DNA of 64,000 nt from Acidianus infernus. Its GTDB lineage: Archaea > Thermoproteota > Thermoprotei_A > Sulfolobales > Sulfolobaceae. Positions 39,374 through 46,948 of this stretch are shown here, in pieces. The position numbers and the translations under genes are program-made. The stretch's first letter is position 1, and the number at the start of each line of letters is the position of its first letter. The stretch covers positions 594,001 through 658,000 of the forward strand of contig NZ_WFIY01000004.1 in the NCBI RefSeq assembly GCF_009729545.1. Reading direction: 5' to 3'. The notes beneath the pieces are model-generated. The model was not told where the DNA came from. It worked only from the letters and a program-made list of their open reading frames with translations, and made no database searches.

Positions 39374-40423
39374 TTAGGCAGGCCTCAATGGTGGTGCTCT
39401 TAAACCTTCGTCTTCATTGAAGCCTCTTGATATATTAAAGTTTTGAACTGCTTGACCGGCTGCACCTTTAACTAAATTATCTATTGCCGCAAACATAGTA
39501 AGTCTCATAATTCTCCTCTCTTGTGCAAATCCTATATCAGCGAAATTACTACCTATTACGTATTTAGGATCTGGATATGGATGAAGTCCTCCCCTAATAA
39601 TTCTTATAAATTTCCTGCCACGATAAAACTCAGCAATCTTTTTCCATATTTCAATATCATCATAATTATCATTAAGCCAGGCATGGGCTGAAGCTAGAGC
39701 ACCTCTTATGCTACTTACAGCGTGAGGAACTATACTAACTTTTACTGGTTTCTTTGCTAATAGGCTTAATTCTTGTTCAGCTTCTGCAGCATGCCTATGG
39801 CCTTCTGGTTCATATGGCCTAATAGCGTTCTCTCTTTCAGGATGATGGCTACCTTCTCTAGGTTTCATCCCTCCTTCGCTGCTAGAAACTTTTACATCGC
39901 TAATAAACTTCAAATCGGCTGAAATCCCGTTACCGACTACCGGTGCTAATGCCAAAATAGTTGCTGTAGCGTTACATCCAGGAGAAGCAATAAGCTTAGC
40001 TCCCTTTAACTCTTCATAGTGAAGTTCTGGTAAACCATAAACAGATTTTTTAAGTAAATCAGGGTATGGATGCTCTATTCCATACCATTTTTTGTATTCT
40101 TCTGGATCTTTTAGTCTGAAATCTGCGCTTAAATCTATTACTTGTAAACCCATTTCAAGTAATTTGGGCACATAATTTAATGACACCTTATGCGGAAGTG
40201 CTAAAAATACCGTATCTGCTTTATCCCCAATTTTATCTAAAGATAATTGAGAAAAATTCATATTGAGTATTCCCTTTAAATTAGGATGAACTAAAGAAAT
40301 TGGCTTTCCTGCATATTCTCTAGACGTAACTAAGGTTATTTCTACTTTACTATGTATTGATAATATTCTTAGTAATTCGCCACCAGTGTAACCCGAACCG
40401 CCTATTACTGCAACTCTTATCAT
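39374..40423 (-). CDS. lysY: [LysW]-aminoadipyl/glutamyl phosphate reductase
   Basis: 349 residues, ArgC-like dehydrogenase. 'VAVIGGSGYTGGELLRIL' binds NADP, 'IASPGCNATATILALAPVV' carries the catalytic cysteine, and 'SIVPHAVSSIRGALASAHAW' is the conserved histidine segment. It reduces the acyl phosphate to the semialdehyde. It is the first gene of lysYZM and is divergent from the coiled-coil gene at 40476, with one TATA element midway. Confidence 0.95.
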   Translation of the reverse strand: MIRVAVIGGSGYTGGELLRILSIHSKVEITLVTSREYAGKPISLVHPNLKGILNMNFSQLSLDKIGDKADTVFLALPHKVSLNYVPKLLEMGLQVIDLSADFRLKDPEEYKKWYGIEHPYPDLLKKSVYGLPELHYEELKGAKLIASPGCNATATILALAPVVGNGISADLKFISDVKVSSSEGGMKPREGSHHPERENAIRPYEPEGHRHAAEAEQELSLLAKKPVKVSIVPHAVSSIRGALASAHAWLNDNYDDIEIWKKIAEFYRGRKFIRIIRGGLHPYPDPKYVIGSNFADIGFAQERRIMRLTMFAAIDNLVKGAAGQAVQNFNISRGFNEDEGLRAPPLRPA

Positions 40424-40444
40424 TATTGTAGAAAAGGAGAATCC

Positions 40445-40454
40445 ACTTATAAAT
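40445..40454. promoter_or_regulatory. shared bidirectional TATA element (lysY / 40476 gene)
   Basis: ACTTATAAAT. The palindromic core TTATAA (40447-40452) is centred exactly midway between the two ATGs (40423 on minus, 40476 on plus), 26.5 nt from each. Both distances are ideal for leaderless archaeal transcription. Confidence 0.7.
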
Positions 40455-40475
40455 AATGTTGATATATTTTAATCA

Positions 40476-40895
40476 ATGGAGTCTAACACAGACGAGCTGA
40501 GAAAGTTCCTTGAAAATAAGATATCTAATTTAAAAAAAGAGCTAGAATACTATGAGTATTTATTGAGTTTATTGGAATCTGGATTTTCTCCAGTTAAAGG
40601 AAGTAAAGGAAGTATAGATTACATAAAAAGTAGAAAAGGCGAAATAATAGCAGAAGTATACTACACCCCTCCTTTAATGAAAATAATAGTTAGAAGAAAA
40701 TTAACTTTAAGTAAAGCCTACATTAATGCGTTAAGTAAGATACTTGAAGATAGCAAGAATAATGATAAAATAGATTATAATATTGTTTTCGATAAGGATG
40801 ATTTAAAGGAAATAAGTATAAATAATGTTAATGACGACTTATGTTATAATAAGATAAAGATAGCGCTGCAGACTATTTTAGAAAGAGCTAGCTAG
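40476..40895 (+). CDS. hypothetical protein with N-terminal coiled coil
   Basis: 139 residues. The first 35 residues have a heptad pattern ('LRKFLENKISNLKKELEYYE'), the rest mixes strands and a helical C-terminus. Not recognised. Expression seems tied to the lysine genes through the shared TATA element. Its end overlaps the cedB end by 8 bp. Confidence 0.65.
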   Translation: MESNTDELRKFLENKISNLKKELEYYEYLLSLLESGFSPVKGSKGSIDYIKSRKGEIIAEVYYTPPLMKIIVRRKLTLSKAYINALSKILEDSKNNDKIDYNIVFDKDDLKEISINNVNDDLCYNKIKIALQTILERAS

Positions 40896-42678
40896 TTATA
40901 ATATCGGTTTTTATTAATAACGGTCTAGGATCCCCTAAGAATCGCACTAGGGCTTCTCCTCTACCTAAAAACGTTAAATTATTATAGATTTCCTCATCGT
41001 TAATGTTAACAAATCTCTTTACAACATTATTCCAAAATTCCTTATCTCCATTGTTCATAAAAATCAAGAGTCCAATATTATCGAGATAAACAGAGGACAT
41101 CTCTCCTAAGTCTTCTACGTTTTGAGTAGCCATAAGTAACGCAATTCCATGCCCTCTACCTCTCTTCACTAAATCCGCAACTAAAGGATAGTCAACTTTT
41201 TCATTCTTAATTACAGTCCATGCTTCGTCCAACACTAGAACTATTTTAGTTCCATTATCAACCGAGCTTGAAAATTTATTATAAATATCGGTTATAATTG
41301 TATACATGATTATCTTTCTCAAAGTTTCACTTTTAATCATCGTAATGTCTATTACATTAAGTCCAGTGGTTATATAATCTACTAGATCACCTCCGTGATC
41401 TAGACTTTTAATAATTTTGATTATTTTTGAAATGTAAAGATATGTTATCTCATCTAGCATGGACTTTGCTTTCTCGTCTATTACGTCCCAGTTTAAGTAG
41501 GAAATTTTGCCAGAATAATAATCTTCTAGAGTATCATATATTAATTTAAATATTATAGAACTATGAATCTTATCTAAGTCAAAAGAATTTGTTAATATCT
41601 TTTCTATTTGCATTGCTCTAACTTGTATTGGTATATTATTGGCTTTAAGTAATGAAATTCCATGATATAATGGATTTAATATTTTCACTTCTAATCCTCG
41701 CTTTATTATTCTTTGCTTTATATCACCTTTTGTATCAAAAAATACTATAGGAATTGAATAATTAAGTGATAGCTGTAAAGAAGTATTAATTAGAAATTCA
41801 GTTTTTCCCGCACCAGTAGGTCCAATAATTAGCATATGCGGATTCTCACTAGTATCTATATTCCAGAAAACTGGAATTCCATGATTTATATCCTTACCTA
41901 AAAGAATGCCATCATTTCTAAGTTGAAACTTAGGAAGCTTATCTACAGAAAATGGAGTTAAGAAAGGCACTTGGCTAGGAATAGAAATTTTATTACACTT
42001 ACATTCACTTAAAAAAATAAGATTTGAGATCTCATCTTTTTTCGCTAGCCTGGATCTTATATTTAATCCTTCTAATCCTTTACTTATAACTTCTGCCAAT
42101 TGTATAGCCCTCTCTTTATTTTTGGAATGTATTAAAAGATAGATTTCATACTTAAATGGATATTCGCCTTCTGATATTCTATCTAGAAGAAAATTAATTA
42201 TCTCTAGCTCCCTTTTTGCCTTACTGTTAGATGGGTCAGAATCTATTATAATTCTTAAATTTTGAGCCTTATGTAATAGAACTTCTTTATATTTTATACT
42301 GTCTACATATTTCTTCCTAAAGAATATATCTACTTGCTCGCCTACTTGTAATATTTTATAGAATGAAGCTATAGAATTTCTTAAGCTATTTTCACTCAAA
42401 TCTTTATAATCTACGGGTATATCATAAATTAACAGTACTCCTATATATTCATTGCCTTTTTGTATATATCCGTCCTCTATCTTAATACTAGATAAATTTA
42501 TTGAATTGTTAAAAAATGGAATCTTTCGAATTAACGATCCAATATCGATTTTTCCATATTTAAATGCAACAAGACTTACAACAACTAATAGTAACAATAG
42601 TAATGGATTTCTATAAACTATTGTGAGAACCATAATTAATATTGAAACAAAAACGAAAGATATCTTATCCTCGTTCAT
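40888..42678 (-). CDS. cedB: VirB4/HerA-like ATPase, CedB of the crenarchaeal DNA-import system
   Basis: 596 residues from ATG 42678 (a TTG one codon earlier is also open). Two adjacent hydrophobic helices lie at about 8-42, then a variable domain, then a HerA/VirB4 ATPase: Walker A GPTGAGKT near 286-293, 'VFFDTKGD', Walker B 'VLVLDEAW' near 480-487, 'MATQN' sensor and 'RGRGHGI' arginine finger. In Sulfolobus CedB is the membrane-bound motor needed for importing chromosomal DNA after UV damage. The presence of cedA genes 5 kb away supports this reading over a generic HerA. Confidence 0.82.
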   Translation of the reverse strand: MNEDKISFVFVSILIMVLTIVYRNPLLLLLLVVVSLVAFKYGKIDIGSLIRKIPFFNNSINLSSIKIEDGYIQKGNEYIGVLLIYDIPVDYKDLSENSLRNSIASFYKILQVGEQVDIFFRKKYVDSIKYKEVLLHKAQNLRIIIDSDPSNSKAKRELEIINFLLDRISEGEYPFKYEIYLLIHSKNKERAIQLAEVISKGLEGLNIRSRLAKKDEISNLIFLSECKCNKISIPSQVPFLTPFSVDKLPKFQLRNDGILLGKDINHGIPVFWNIDTSENPHMLIIGPTGAGKTEFLINTSLQLSLNYSIPIVFFDTKGDIKQRIIKRGLEVKILNPLYHGISLLKANNIPIQVRAMQIEKILTNSFDLDKIHSSIIFKLIYDTLEDYYSGKISYLNWDVIDEKAKSMLDEITYLYISKIIKIIKSLDHGGDLVDYITTGLNVIDITMIKSETLRKIIMYTIITDIYNKFSSSVDNGTKIVLVLDEAWTVIKNEKVDYPLVADLVKRGRGHGIALLMATQNVEDLGEMSSVYLDNIGLLIFMNNGDKEFWNNVVKRFVNINDEEIYNNLTFLGRGEALVRFLGDPRPLLIKTDIITS

Positions 42679-42723
42679 CAAAATAATTTGAGAAATAATA
42701 TTAGGGGGAGGAAACCGAAACTT

Positions 42724-43359
42724 CTAAAGTTCGATATTAGCATGAATCTGCCTCAAGTCTTCTTCAGTCTTCTTTAGCCTTAACATTAACTCAGCCACAA
42801 CTCCGTCTAAAAACATTTGAGTAGTATCTTCAAATAACGTGCCTAAAGGAGCTAGGGGTTCAGTTATTCCCAAAATCTGCCTTGCAAAATAATCTTCAAA
42901 TTGTGAATATTTGGTTCTACCTGGCACTTCAACTACAACATCTGCAATTTTACCAATTGGACTATCTGCATAACTTGTTACTGCTATTAAAGTTGCCTTA
43001 GCTTCTTTGGCAGCCTCCGCCGCGGTTAAAATTAATCTAGTTCTTCCAGAGCCAGAAATTGCGATCGCCAAATCATTCTTACCGATAGCTGGAACTATAG
43101 TCTCCCCTAATACATACGCATTGTAACCTAAATGTAAAAGCCTCATTGCAAATGCTCTTCCAACTAAACCACTTCTACCAGCTCCCATAACCAATACTTT
43201 CCCATTTCTATTATTTTTATAAAAATTTTCTAGAGTGTCTATCATTTTTTCCACTTGGTCAGGTTTAATAAGCTGTGCGGCTCTAATCACAAACTCTGCT
43301 AAATCGTACATTGTCTTTAAGCTTAGAGGTAGATTAAGAAGTGAGGAGGATGAAGACAA
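42724..43359 (-). CDS. hxlB: 6-phospho-3-hexuloisomerase
   Basis: 211 residues, SIS fold. 'VLVMGAGRSGLVGRAFAMRL' and 'LAIAISGSGRTRLILTAA' fit PHI, which converts 3-hexulose 6-phosphate to fructose 6-phosphate in the archaeal ribulose monophosphate route to ribulose 5-phosphate. Partner hexulose-phosphate synthase is not in the window. The TTG start is kept because CTTTATAAAC (about 43390-43399) lies about 36 nt upstream, leaving a short leader; ATG 43311 would need a 58-nt leader. Confidence 0.9.
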   Translation of the reverse strand: MSSSSSLLNLPLSLKTMYDLAEFVIRAAQLIKPDQVEKMIDTLENFYKNNRNGKVLVMGAGRSGLVGRAFAMRLLHLGYNAYVLGETIVPAIGKNDLAIAISGSGRTRLILTAAEAAKEAKATLIAVTSYADSPIGKIADVVVEVPGRTKYSQFEDYFARQILGITEPLAPLGTLFEDTTQMFLDGVVAELMLRLKKTEEDLRQIHANIEL

Positions 43360-43460
43360 CCGATTCGCCGTGAAACTATAGGATGAATAGTTTATAAAGT
43401 TTGTTATGTATGTGAATAGTATTTTAAGTTATAATTACAAAATGATAATAATGATTTTTA

Positions 43461-43745
43461 ATGAGTACTAGATGGCTCCCTAAGTGGAAGGTAGTTAAGA
43501 TTAATGTAAAAGGAAAAGAAGTAGAAGTGTGTTACGACGATGACTTAAAACTTTATGCTTGTCCATTTTGTAATCCCGTCTGCAAAAAAGGAGGAATTCC
43601 GGACTACAGCACATATTTTTACCATGTAGAGGATCTGGTCGCTCATATAATAGCACATAAAAACGCATTATGGTTAAAGAAGAGACCACAAGAAATAAGA
43701 GAAGAAGAGGAAGAAGGAGAAGAGGAAGATAATGAGGAAGATTAG
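43461..43745 (+). CDS. small C2H2-like zinc finger protein with acidic tail
   Basis: 94 residues. 'YACPFCNPVCKKGG' and 'HVEDLVAHIIAH' could form a zinc site (two to three Cys, then His-x3/4-His). The last 20 residues are nearly all E/D/N. It resembles archaeal small zinc finger proteins of unknown role. TATA candidate GTTATAATTA about 28 nt upstream. Its end overlaps the next gene by 14 bp. Confidence 0.75.
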   Translation: MSTRWLPKWKVVKINVKGKEVEVCYDDDLKLYACPFCNPVCKKGGIPDYSTYFYHVEDLVAHIIAHKNALWLKKRPQEIREEEEEGEEEDNEED

Positions 43746-44532
43746 TATAGGTATTATGGGAAGTTATACTATAGACGAAATTCATGAAAATAATATAATA
43801 TATGAAAAAGCTGGAGGACCACCAATATACTCTAGTTTAGGAGTTTATATAGCGGGCGGAGAGCCTCACGTATATTCAATAAAGGGCGAGGATTTCAAGT
43901 TTGAATTGCCAGATTATATTAAAGAGGATTTTATAATTAATATAAAAAATAATTTGAGATTTGAAATAATTATAAATAATGGAAAAAGGACCTTAAAATT
44001 GAAATCTCCAGGATCTAAAATAGATTTTAATAAAGTAAGTCTAGGTAACATAGATGGATTAATAATTAATCCAGTATGTAATGAAATTGACTTAGATCAA
44101 GTAAATGTATTAAATATCCCATTAGCCGTAGATTTTCAGGGAATTATAAGAAAATGTGAAACAGACAAGGAAATTACATATAAGGAAATAAATTACATCC
44201 CATATAAGCCTAACTATATGGTCGCACATGCTAACATTGAGGAAAAAAATAATGGAAAATTAGATATTAAAAAACTTTTAGACGTAGGATTTAAGGAGAT
44301 TATAATAAGTTACGGAGACCTAGGGTTTGAGATTTACAGCAAAAATGGTATTTTAAAAGAGACCGTCGAAAATAGAGGAAATTACGAAGTAGGAAACGGA
44401 GATTTCCTATTAGGATTTTATTTCACATTAAGGGTTAAAGGAGTAAAAATAGAAGAAGCTGCAAGACTTTCAAAACTAGCTTCACAAAAATTTAGCATTT
44501 ACGGACCAAATCTACAGCTTCTTCTAAGCTAA
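43732..44532 (+). CDS. PfkB-family sugar kinase-like protein
   Basis: 266 residues, shorter than the family average (290-320). 'EKAGGPPIYSSLGVYIAGG' matches the N-terminal G-G-x-x-x-N/Y motif and 'NYEVGNGDFLLGFYF' the C-terminal G-A-G-D motif, with the catalytic Asp kept but Ala replaced by Asn. Sugar substrate unknown. It overlaps the zinc finger gene by 14 bp and the opposing FAD gene by 41 bp, the largest convergent overlap in the window. Confidence 0.75.
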   Translation: MRKISIGIMGSYTIDEIHENNIIYEKAGGPPIYSSLGVYIAGGEPHVYSIKGEDFKFELPDYIKEDFIINIKNNLRFEIIINNGKRTLKLKSPGSKIDFNKVSLGNIDGLIINPVCNEIDLDQVNVLNIPLAVDFQGIIRKCETDKEITYKEINYIPYKPNYMVAHANIEEKNNGKLDIKKLLDVGFKEIIISYGDLGFEIYSKNGILKETVENRGNYEVGNGDFLLGFYFTLRVKGVKIEEAARLSKLASQKFSIYGPNLQLLLS

Positions 44533-45358
44533 TGTTTTTCCATAGACCCAATCTACCACAATTTTTTATAAAATCTAGTTCAATTGAAGGAGTGCCGTAT
44601 AATATTGCGTCTTTAATAACATGTGATCGATAAGCTAATATTTCATCTCTAGAAAATAGGTGAGTCCTTTTTAGATCACTAAATACCTTTTTAATATCAG
44701 GCAATTTAGAAGTAAAGAATGAATATATATAGTTAACAAAGATCTCGCTCTCTATATTTTTTCTAATTATATGAGAAAACACTATACCCGTATCCCCATT
44801 GATATACACGTCCCACTCCTTCTCTCCTTTAGTTATCAATATGGTTATAAATGCTGACACTGACTTTAAGTTAGGGTCATTATAACCAATTAGCTTTAAT
44901 AATTCTTTTCTTGAAATTGTATTATATATTTTATCAAAAATCACTGACCTACCTTTATTAGTAATAATTTTTTTATCTTTTATAATTATAGGGTATTCAT
45001 TAATAATTTTAACCCCTTTACCAAGATCGGAAATAATTTCACTAAAATTATCGATCCAAAACTTCTTCCTATTGAAATCTAACCATGATGGAAATGTTTC
45101 GCATTCCTTACAAATCTTATCTTTTAAATATTTTGATTTTTCAGAAATTATTGTAGGATTATATTCATGATATTTTAGCCCTTCCATAAAGTTAGGATTA
45201 CTCACTATTGGAGGAATAATAGAGATATTAATTCCTGAAATTTCTTCCGTAGCAAATAATCCACCAACTTCGTGTTGTAGCTCTAGAATTAAAGATTCCT
45301 CCTTATTTAAGGAAGCTAAAAGTAAGCCTGAAATTCCTCCACCTAAAATTATATTCAC
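44492..45358 (-). CDS. Rossmann-fold flavoprotein, amine-oxidase/FAD-dependent type
   Basis: 288 residues. 'MNIILGGGISGLLLASL' is the dinucleotide-binding G-G-G-x-S-G loop, followed by 'LILELQHEVGGLFATEE', the E-x-x-x-x-x-G-G typical of protoporphyrinogen oxidase/UDP-galactopyranose mutase-like FAD proteins. It is short (usual length 400 or more), so the substrate domain is reduced. Function unknown. Confidence 0.7.
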   Translation of the reverse strand: MNIILGGGISGLLLASLNKEESLILELQHEVGGLFATEEISGINISIIPPIVSNPNFMEGLKYHEYNPTIISEKSKYLKDKICKECETFPSWLDFNRKKFWIDNFSEIISDLGKGVKIINEYPIIIKDKKIITNKGRSVIFDKIYNTISRKELLKLIGYNDPNLKSVSAFITILITKGEKEWDVYINGDTGIVFSHIIRKNIESEIFVNYIYSFFTSKLPDIKKVFSDLKRTHLFSRDEILAYRSHVIKDAILYGTPSIELDFIKNCGRLGLWKNISLEEAVDLVRKC

Positions 45359-45382
45359 ATAATATAGGAAGTAAAGAATTAT

Positions 45383-45694
45383 TTATAAGACTGACACTCC
45401 ATTACCAAAAATACCGTTTTGACTATAAAAGATCTTAAAAGGCTTATGATCTTCTATTAGTTCTCCCTTAATTAATTTACTTAATTTAACTTTTGCATCA
45501 TTTTCATCTATATAATCAAATAATATTCTCCTACCATCGATTTCTATCATAGGCGAAGAATAATCATAAAGCAAATCAGTCTCTACATCTATTTTTATAT
45601 CGTATTTATTTGGCAGACTTTGAATAACCTCGTACAATAGTGAAGTAACTCCGTTATCACCATAAGAACCAAATATTACCTTTATTGAAGGCAT
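45383..45694 (-). CDS. hypothetical protein, thioredoxin-like fold possible
   Basis: 103 residues. A 'beta-alpha-beta' start ('SIKVIFGSYGDNG', 'YDIKIDVETDL') and 'SSPMIEIDGRRILFDYID' recall the cis-proline region of a thioredoxin fold, but there is no C-x-x-C. It lies 24 bp upstream of the flavoprotein gene on the same strand, so it may be a partner. Confidence 0.55.
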   Translation of the reverse strand: MPSIKVIFGSYGDNGVTSLLYEVIQSLPNKYDIKIDVETDLLYDYSSPMIEIDGRRILFDYIDENDAKVKLSKLIKGELIEDHKPFKIFYSQNGIFGNGVSVL

Positions 45695-45762
45695 ATTTTC
45701 TCAATATTATTAGCTTCAGTCAAAAAAGCATATAAAAAACCTAAAATCTAATATTACCAGCA

Positions 45763-46005
45763 ATGAAGTCTGTCTATGGCTCAACAATCTTAGAATCTGC
45801 AGGAATTTTTGACATTCAAAAGAATAAAAAAGAGGCTGAAATATCTTATAATGAAGCTAAAAGTTTGTATCCAGATTTTAAAATTTTAATCCTTGATATG
45901 AATAAAATGGAGGATAGATTAAAAGCAATAGATATAGACCCGGATTTAGCTGATATGAAAGATATTTATGTAATCCTTGTAGAAGTGCCAGAAGAAGTAA
46001 CTTAA
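45763..46005 (+). CDS. hypothetical protein, 80 residues
   Basis: Acidic, soluble, no motif recognised. TATAAA at 45731-45736 lies about 29 nt before the ATG. It is followed 32 bp later by tRNA-Val, whose TATA-like region overlaps the end of this gene. Confidence 0.6.
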   Translation: MKSVYGSTILESAGIFDIQKNKKEAEISYNEAKSLYPDFKILILDMNKMEDRLKAIDIDPDLADMKDIYVILVEVPEEVT

Positions 46006-46037
46006 AATTTTTATTTAACTCATTAATATTGTCAATT

Positions 46038-46112
46038 GGGCCCATAGTCTAGCCTGGTTAGGACGCTGCCCTCACACGGCAGTGATCGCGGGTTCAAATC
46101 CCGCTGGGCCCA
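46038..46112 (+). tRNA. tRNA-Val (CAC)
   Basis: 75 nt. Acceptor GGGCCCA/TGGGCCC with discriminator A, D-arm, anticodon stem CTGCC/GGCAG with loop CTCACAC (anticodon CAC) and T-arm GCGGG-TTCAAAT-CCCGC. No intron and no encoded CCA. An AT-rich TATA candidate lies about 28 nt upstream at 46004-46015. Confidence 0.96.
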
Positions 46113-46286
46113 TATTTTACGTTCTACTCTTTTATAGAATTGCAAGTAAATACAGTCCAAAAGGTAAAATTATATCATAAAATTTTATAGATTAAGAAAT
46201 TTCAAATTATAATCAATCTAACTAATAAACATATACATAACAAGGATACTGGTAATTTTTATTAATCAAAAGTCTTATATAAAGTT

Positions 46287-46341
46287 AGGCCATACCCAGC
46301 TAACAGTCCACGAGAACCGTGGTAGAGTGAAGCTGGGGCCT
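46287..46341 (+). ncRNA. candidate structured RNA in a GC-rich island
   Basis: A GC-rich block in AT-rich surroundings. It folds as one long hairpin: AGGC/GCCT at the base, a CATA bulge, CCCAGCT (46295-46301)/AGCTGGG (46331-46337), an internal loop AACAGT / TAGAGTGA, then CCACG/CGTGG with an AGAAC loop. TTTTTATTA near 46256-46264 is a TATA candidate about 27 nt before 46287, and a pyrimidine-rich tract follows (46342-46359). No known RNA family could be matched; an H/ACA-like guide is conceivable but no ANA box is seen. Confidence 0.5.
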
Positions 46342-46467
46342 CCTCCCGCCTCTTCTCTTAATCTGTTTACATTAATAGATATAAATAACGATTTTACTTA
46401 ATGCATCTAAAGCAATAGAAACTATTAAGAGACATTAGACGAGTCTCATGAAGTTTCATCTAAGCGG

Positions 46468-46698
46468 ATGCTAATAGAATTAGTTTCTAGAGCTGAGAAA
46501 TCTTTGCCGCTCAATATCAATTCTACTATACCAATAGTCCGATACTTATATCTTTACAAAGGGCATAATACAAATATGGATTATAGAGTTTTCTCAGCCG
46601 GAATATCCGTCAGAGAGGGAAGAAGCACTAATGTTTACTCTATAGAGAAGAACAAAGAAGGTAAACGTAAGAGAGCGTTACATTGGCCCCTTAGATAA
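46468..46698 (+). other. open frame of doubtful coding value
   Basis: 76 codons from ATG, product rich in R, K, S and Y, with no recognisable motif, no Shine-Dalgarno and no TATA at leaderless distance. Two small hairpins precede it (46429-46447, GAGAC/GTCTC; 46448-46459, ATGAA/TTCAT). It may be a decayed gene or part of a non-coding region; the interval 46342-46750 holds nothing else I can identify. Confidence 0.25.
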
Positions 46699-46717
46699 GG
46701 TTGTGGAAATAACATTG

Positions 46718-46746
46718 GAGGTCTTAGGGGGTGCTTCCCTAACCTC
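46718..46746. other. strong hairpin just downstream of tRNA-Phe
   Basis: GAGG-TC-TTAGGG, loop GGTGCTT, CCCTAA-CCTC: ten pairs with a two-base bulge, GC-rich in an AT-rich stretch. It lies 4 bp past the 3' end of tRNA-Phe. There is no T-run on either side, so it is not a bacterial-type terminator; it may be a processing signal or part of a separate small RNA. Confidence 0.45.
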
Positions 46747-46750
46747 GCAG

Positions 46751-46824
46751 TGCCGCCGCGGGGATTTGAACCCCGGACAACCCGGTCTTCAGCCGGGCGC
46801 TCTCCCGGGCTGAGCTACGGCGGC
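46751..46824 (-). tRNA. tRNA-Phe (GAA)
   Basis: 74 nt. Acceptor GCCGCCG/CGGCGGC with discriminator A, D-arm GCTC/GAGC, anticodon stem CCCGG/CCGGG with loop CTGAAGA (anticodon GAA), T-arm CGGGG-TTCAAAT-CCCCG. No intron, CCA not encoded. Confidence 0.96.
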
Positions 46825-46847
46825 AATATATTTCTTGAAATCTTCAA

Positions 46848-46855
46848 ACTTAAAT
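46848..46855. promoter_or_regulatory. shared TATA element (tRNA-Phe / structured segment 46879)
   Basis: ACTTAAAT, core TTAA centred at 46851.5, exactly 27.5 nt from the tRNA-Phe 5' end (46824) and from the first G of the GC-rich element (46879) on the other strand. The same geometry as the lysY promoter. Confidence 0.6.
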
Positions 46856-46878
46856 CTTTCGATGATAATTAGTTAATT

Positions 46879-46945
46879 GGGGTCTGGCGACACCCTAGGA
46901 GAACCCTTTATTAGGGGTCAATGATATAGGGTCTCCAGAGACCCC
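46879..46945 (+). ncRNA. structured RNA element: small RNA or 5' leader
   Basis: 67 nt closed by a seven-pair stem GGGGTCT (46879-46885)/AGACCCC (46939-46945). Inside, ACCCTA (46892-46897) can pair with TAGGGT (46927-46932), or GGAGA (46898-46902) with TCTCC (46932-46936); these pairings exclude each other. CCCT/AGGG (46904-46907/46913-46916) closes an inner hairpin. It ends 3 bp before the ATG of the 104-residue gene. It is not a tRNA: the D- and T-arms are missing. Confidence 0.5.
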
Positions 46946-46948
46946 AAC

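Noticed and set aside
46038..46112. tRNA-Val as an integration site of a virus or plasmid
   Set aside because: No repeat of its 3' end was seen nearby, and no integrase or element genes follow.
46718..46746. Intrinsic terminator for tRNA-Phe
   Set aside because: Archaeal termination uses T-runs rather than hairpins, and no T-run follows this hairpin in either direction.
46879..46945. Possible tRNA or tRNA pseudogene because of a seven-pair acceptor-like stem
   Set aside because: No T-arm (GGTTCGA-type) and no D-arm can be formed in the right places; only the closing stem resembles a tRNA.
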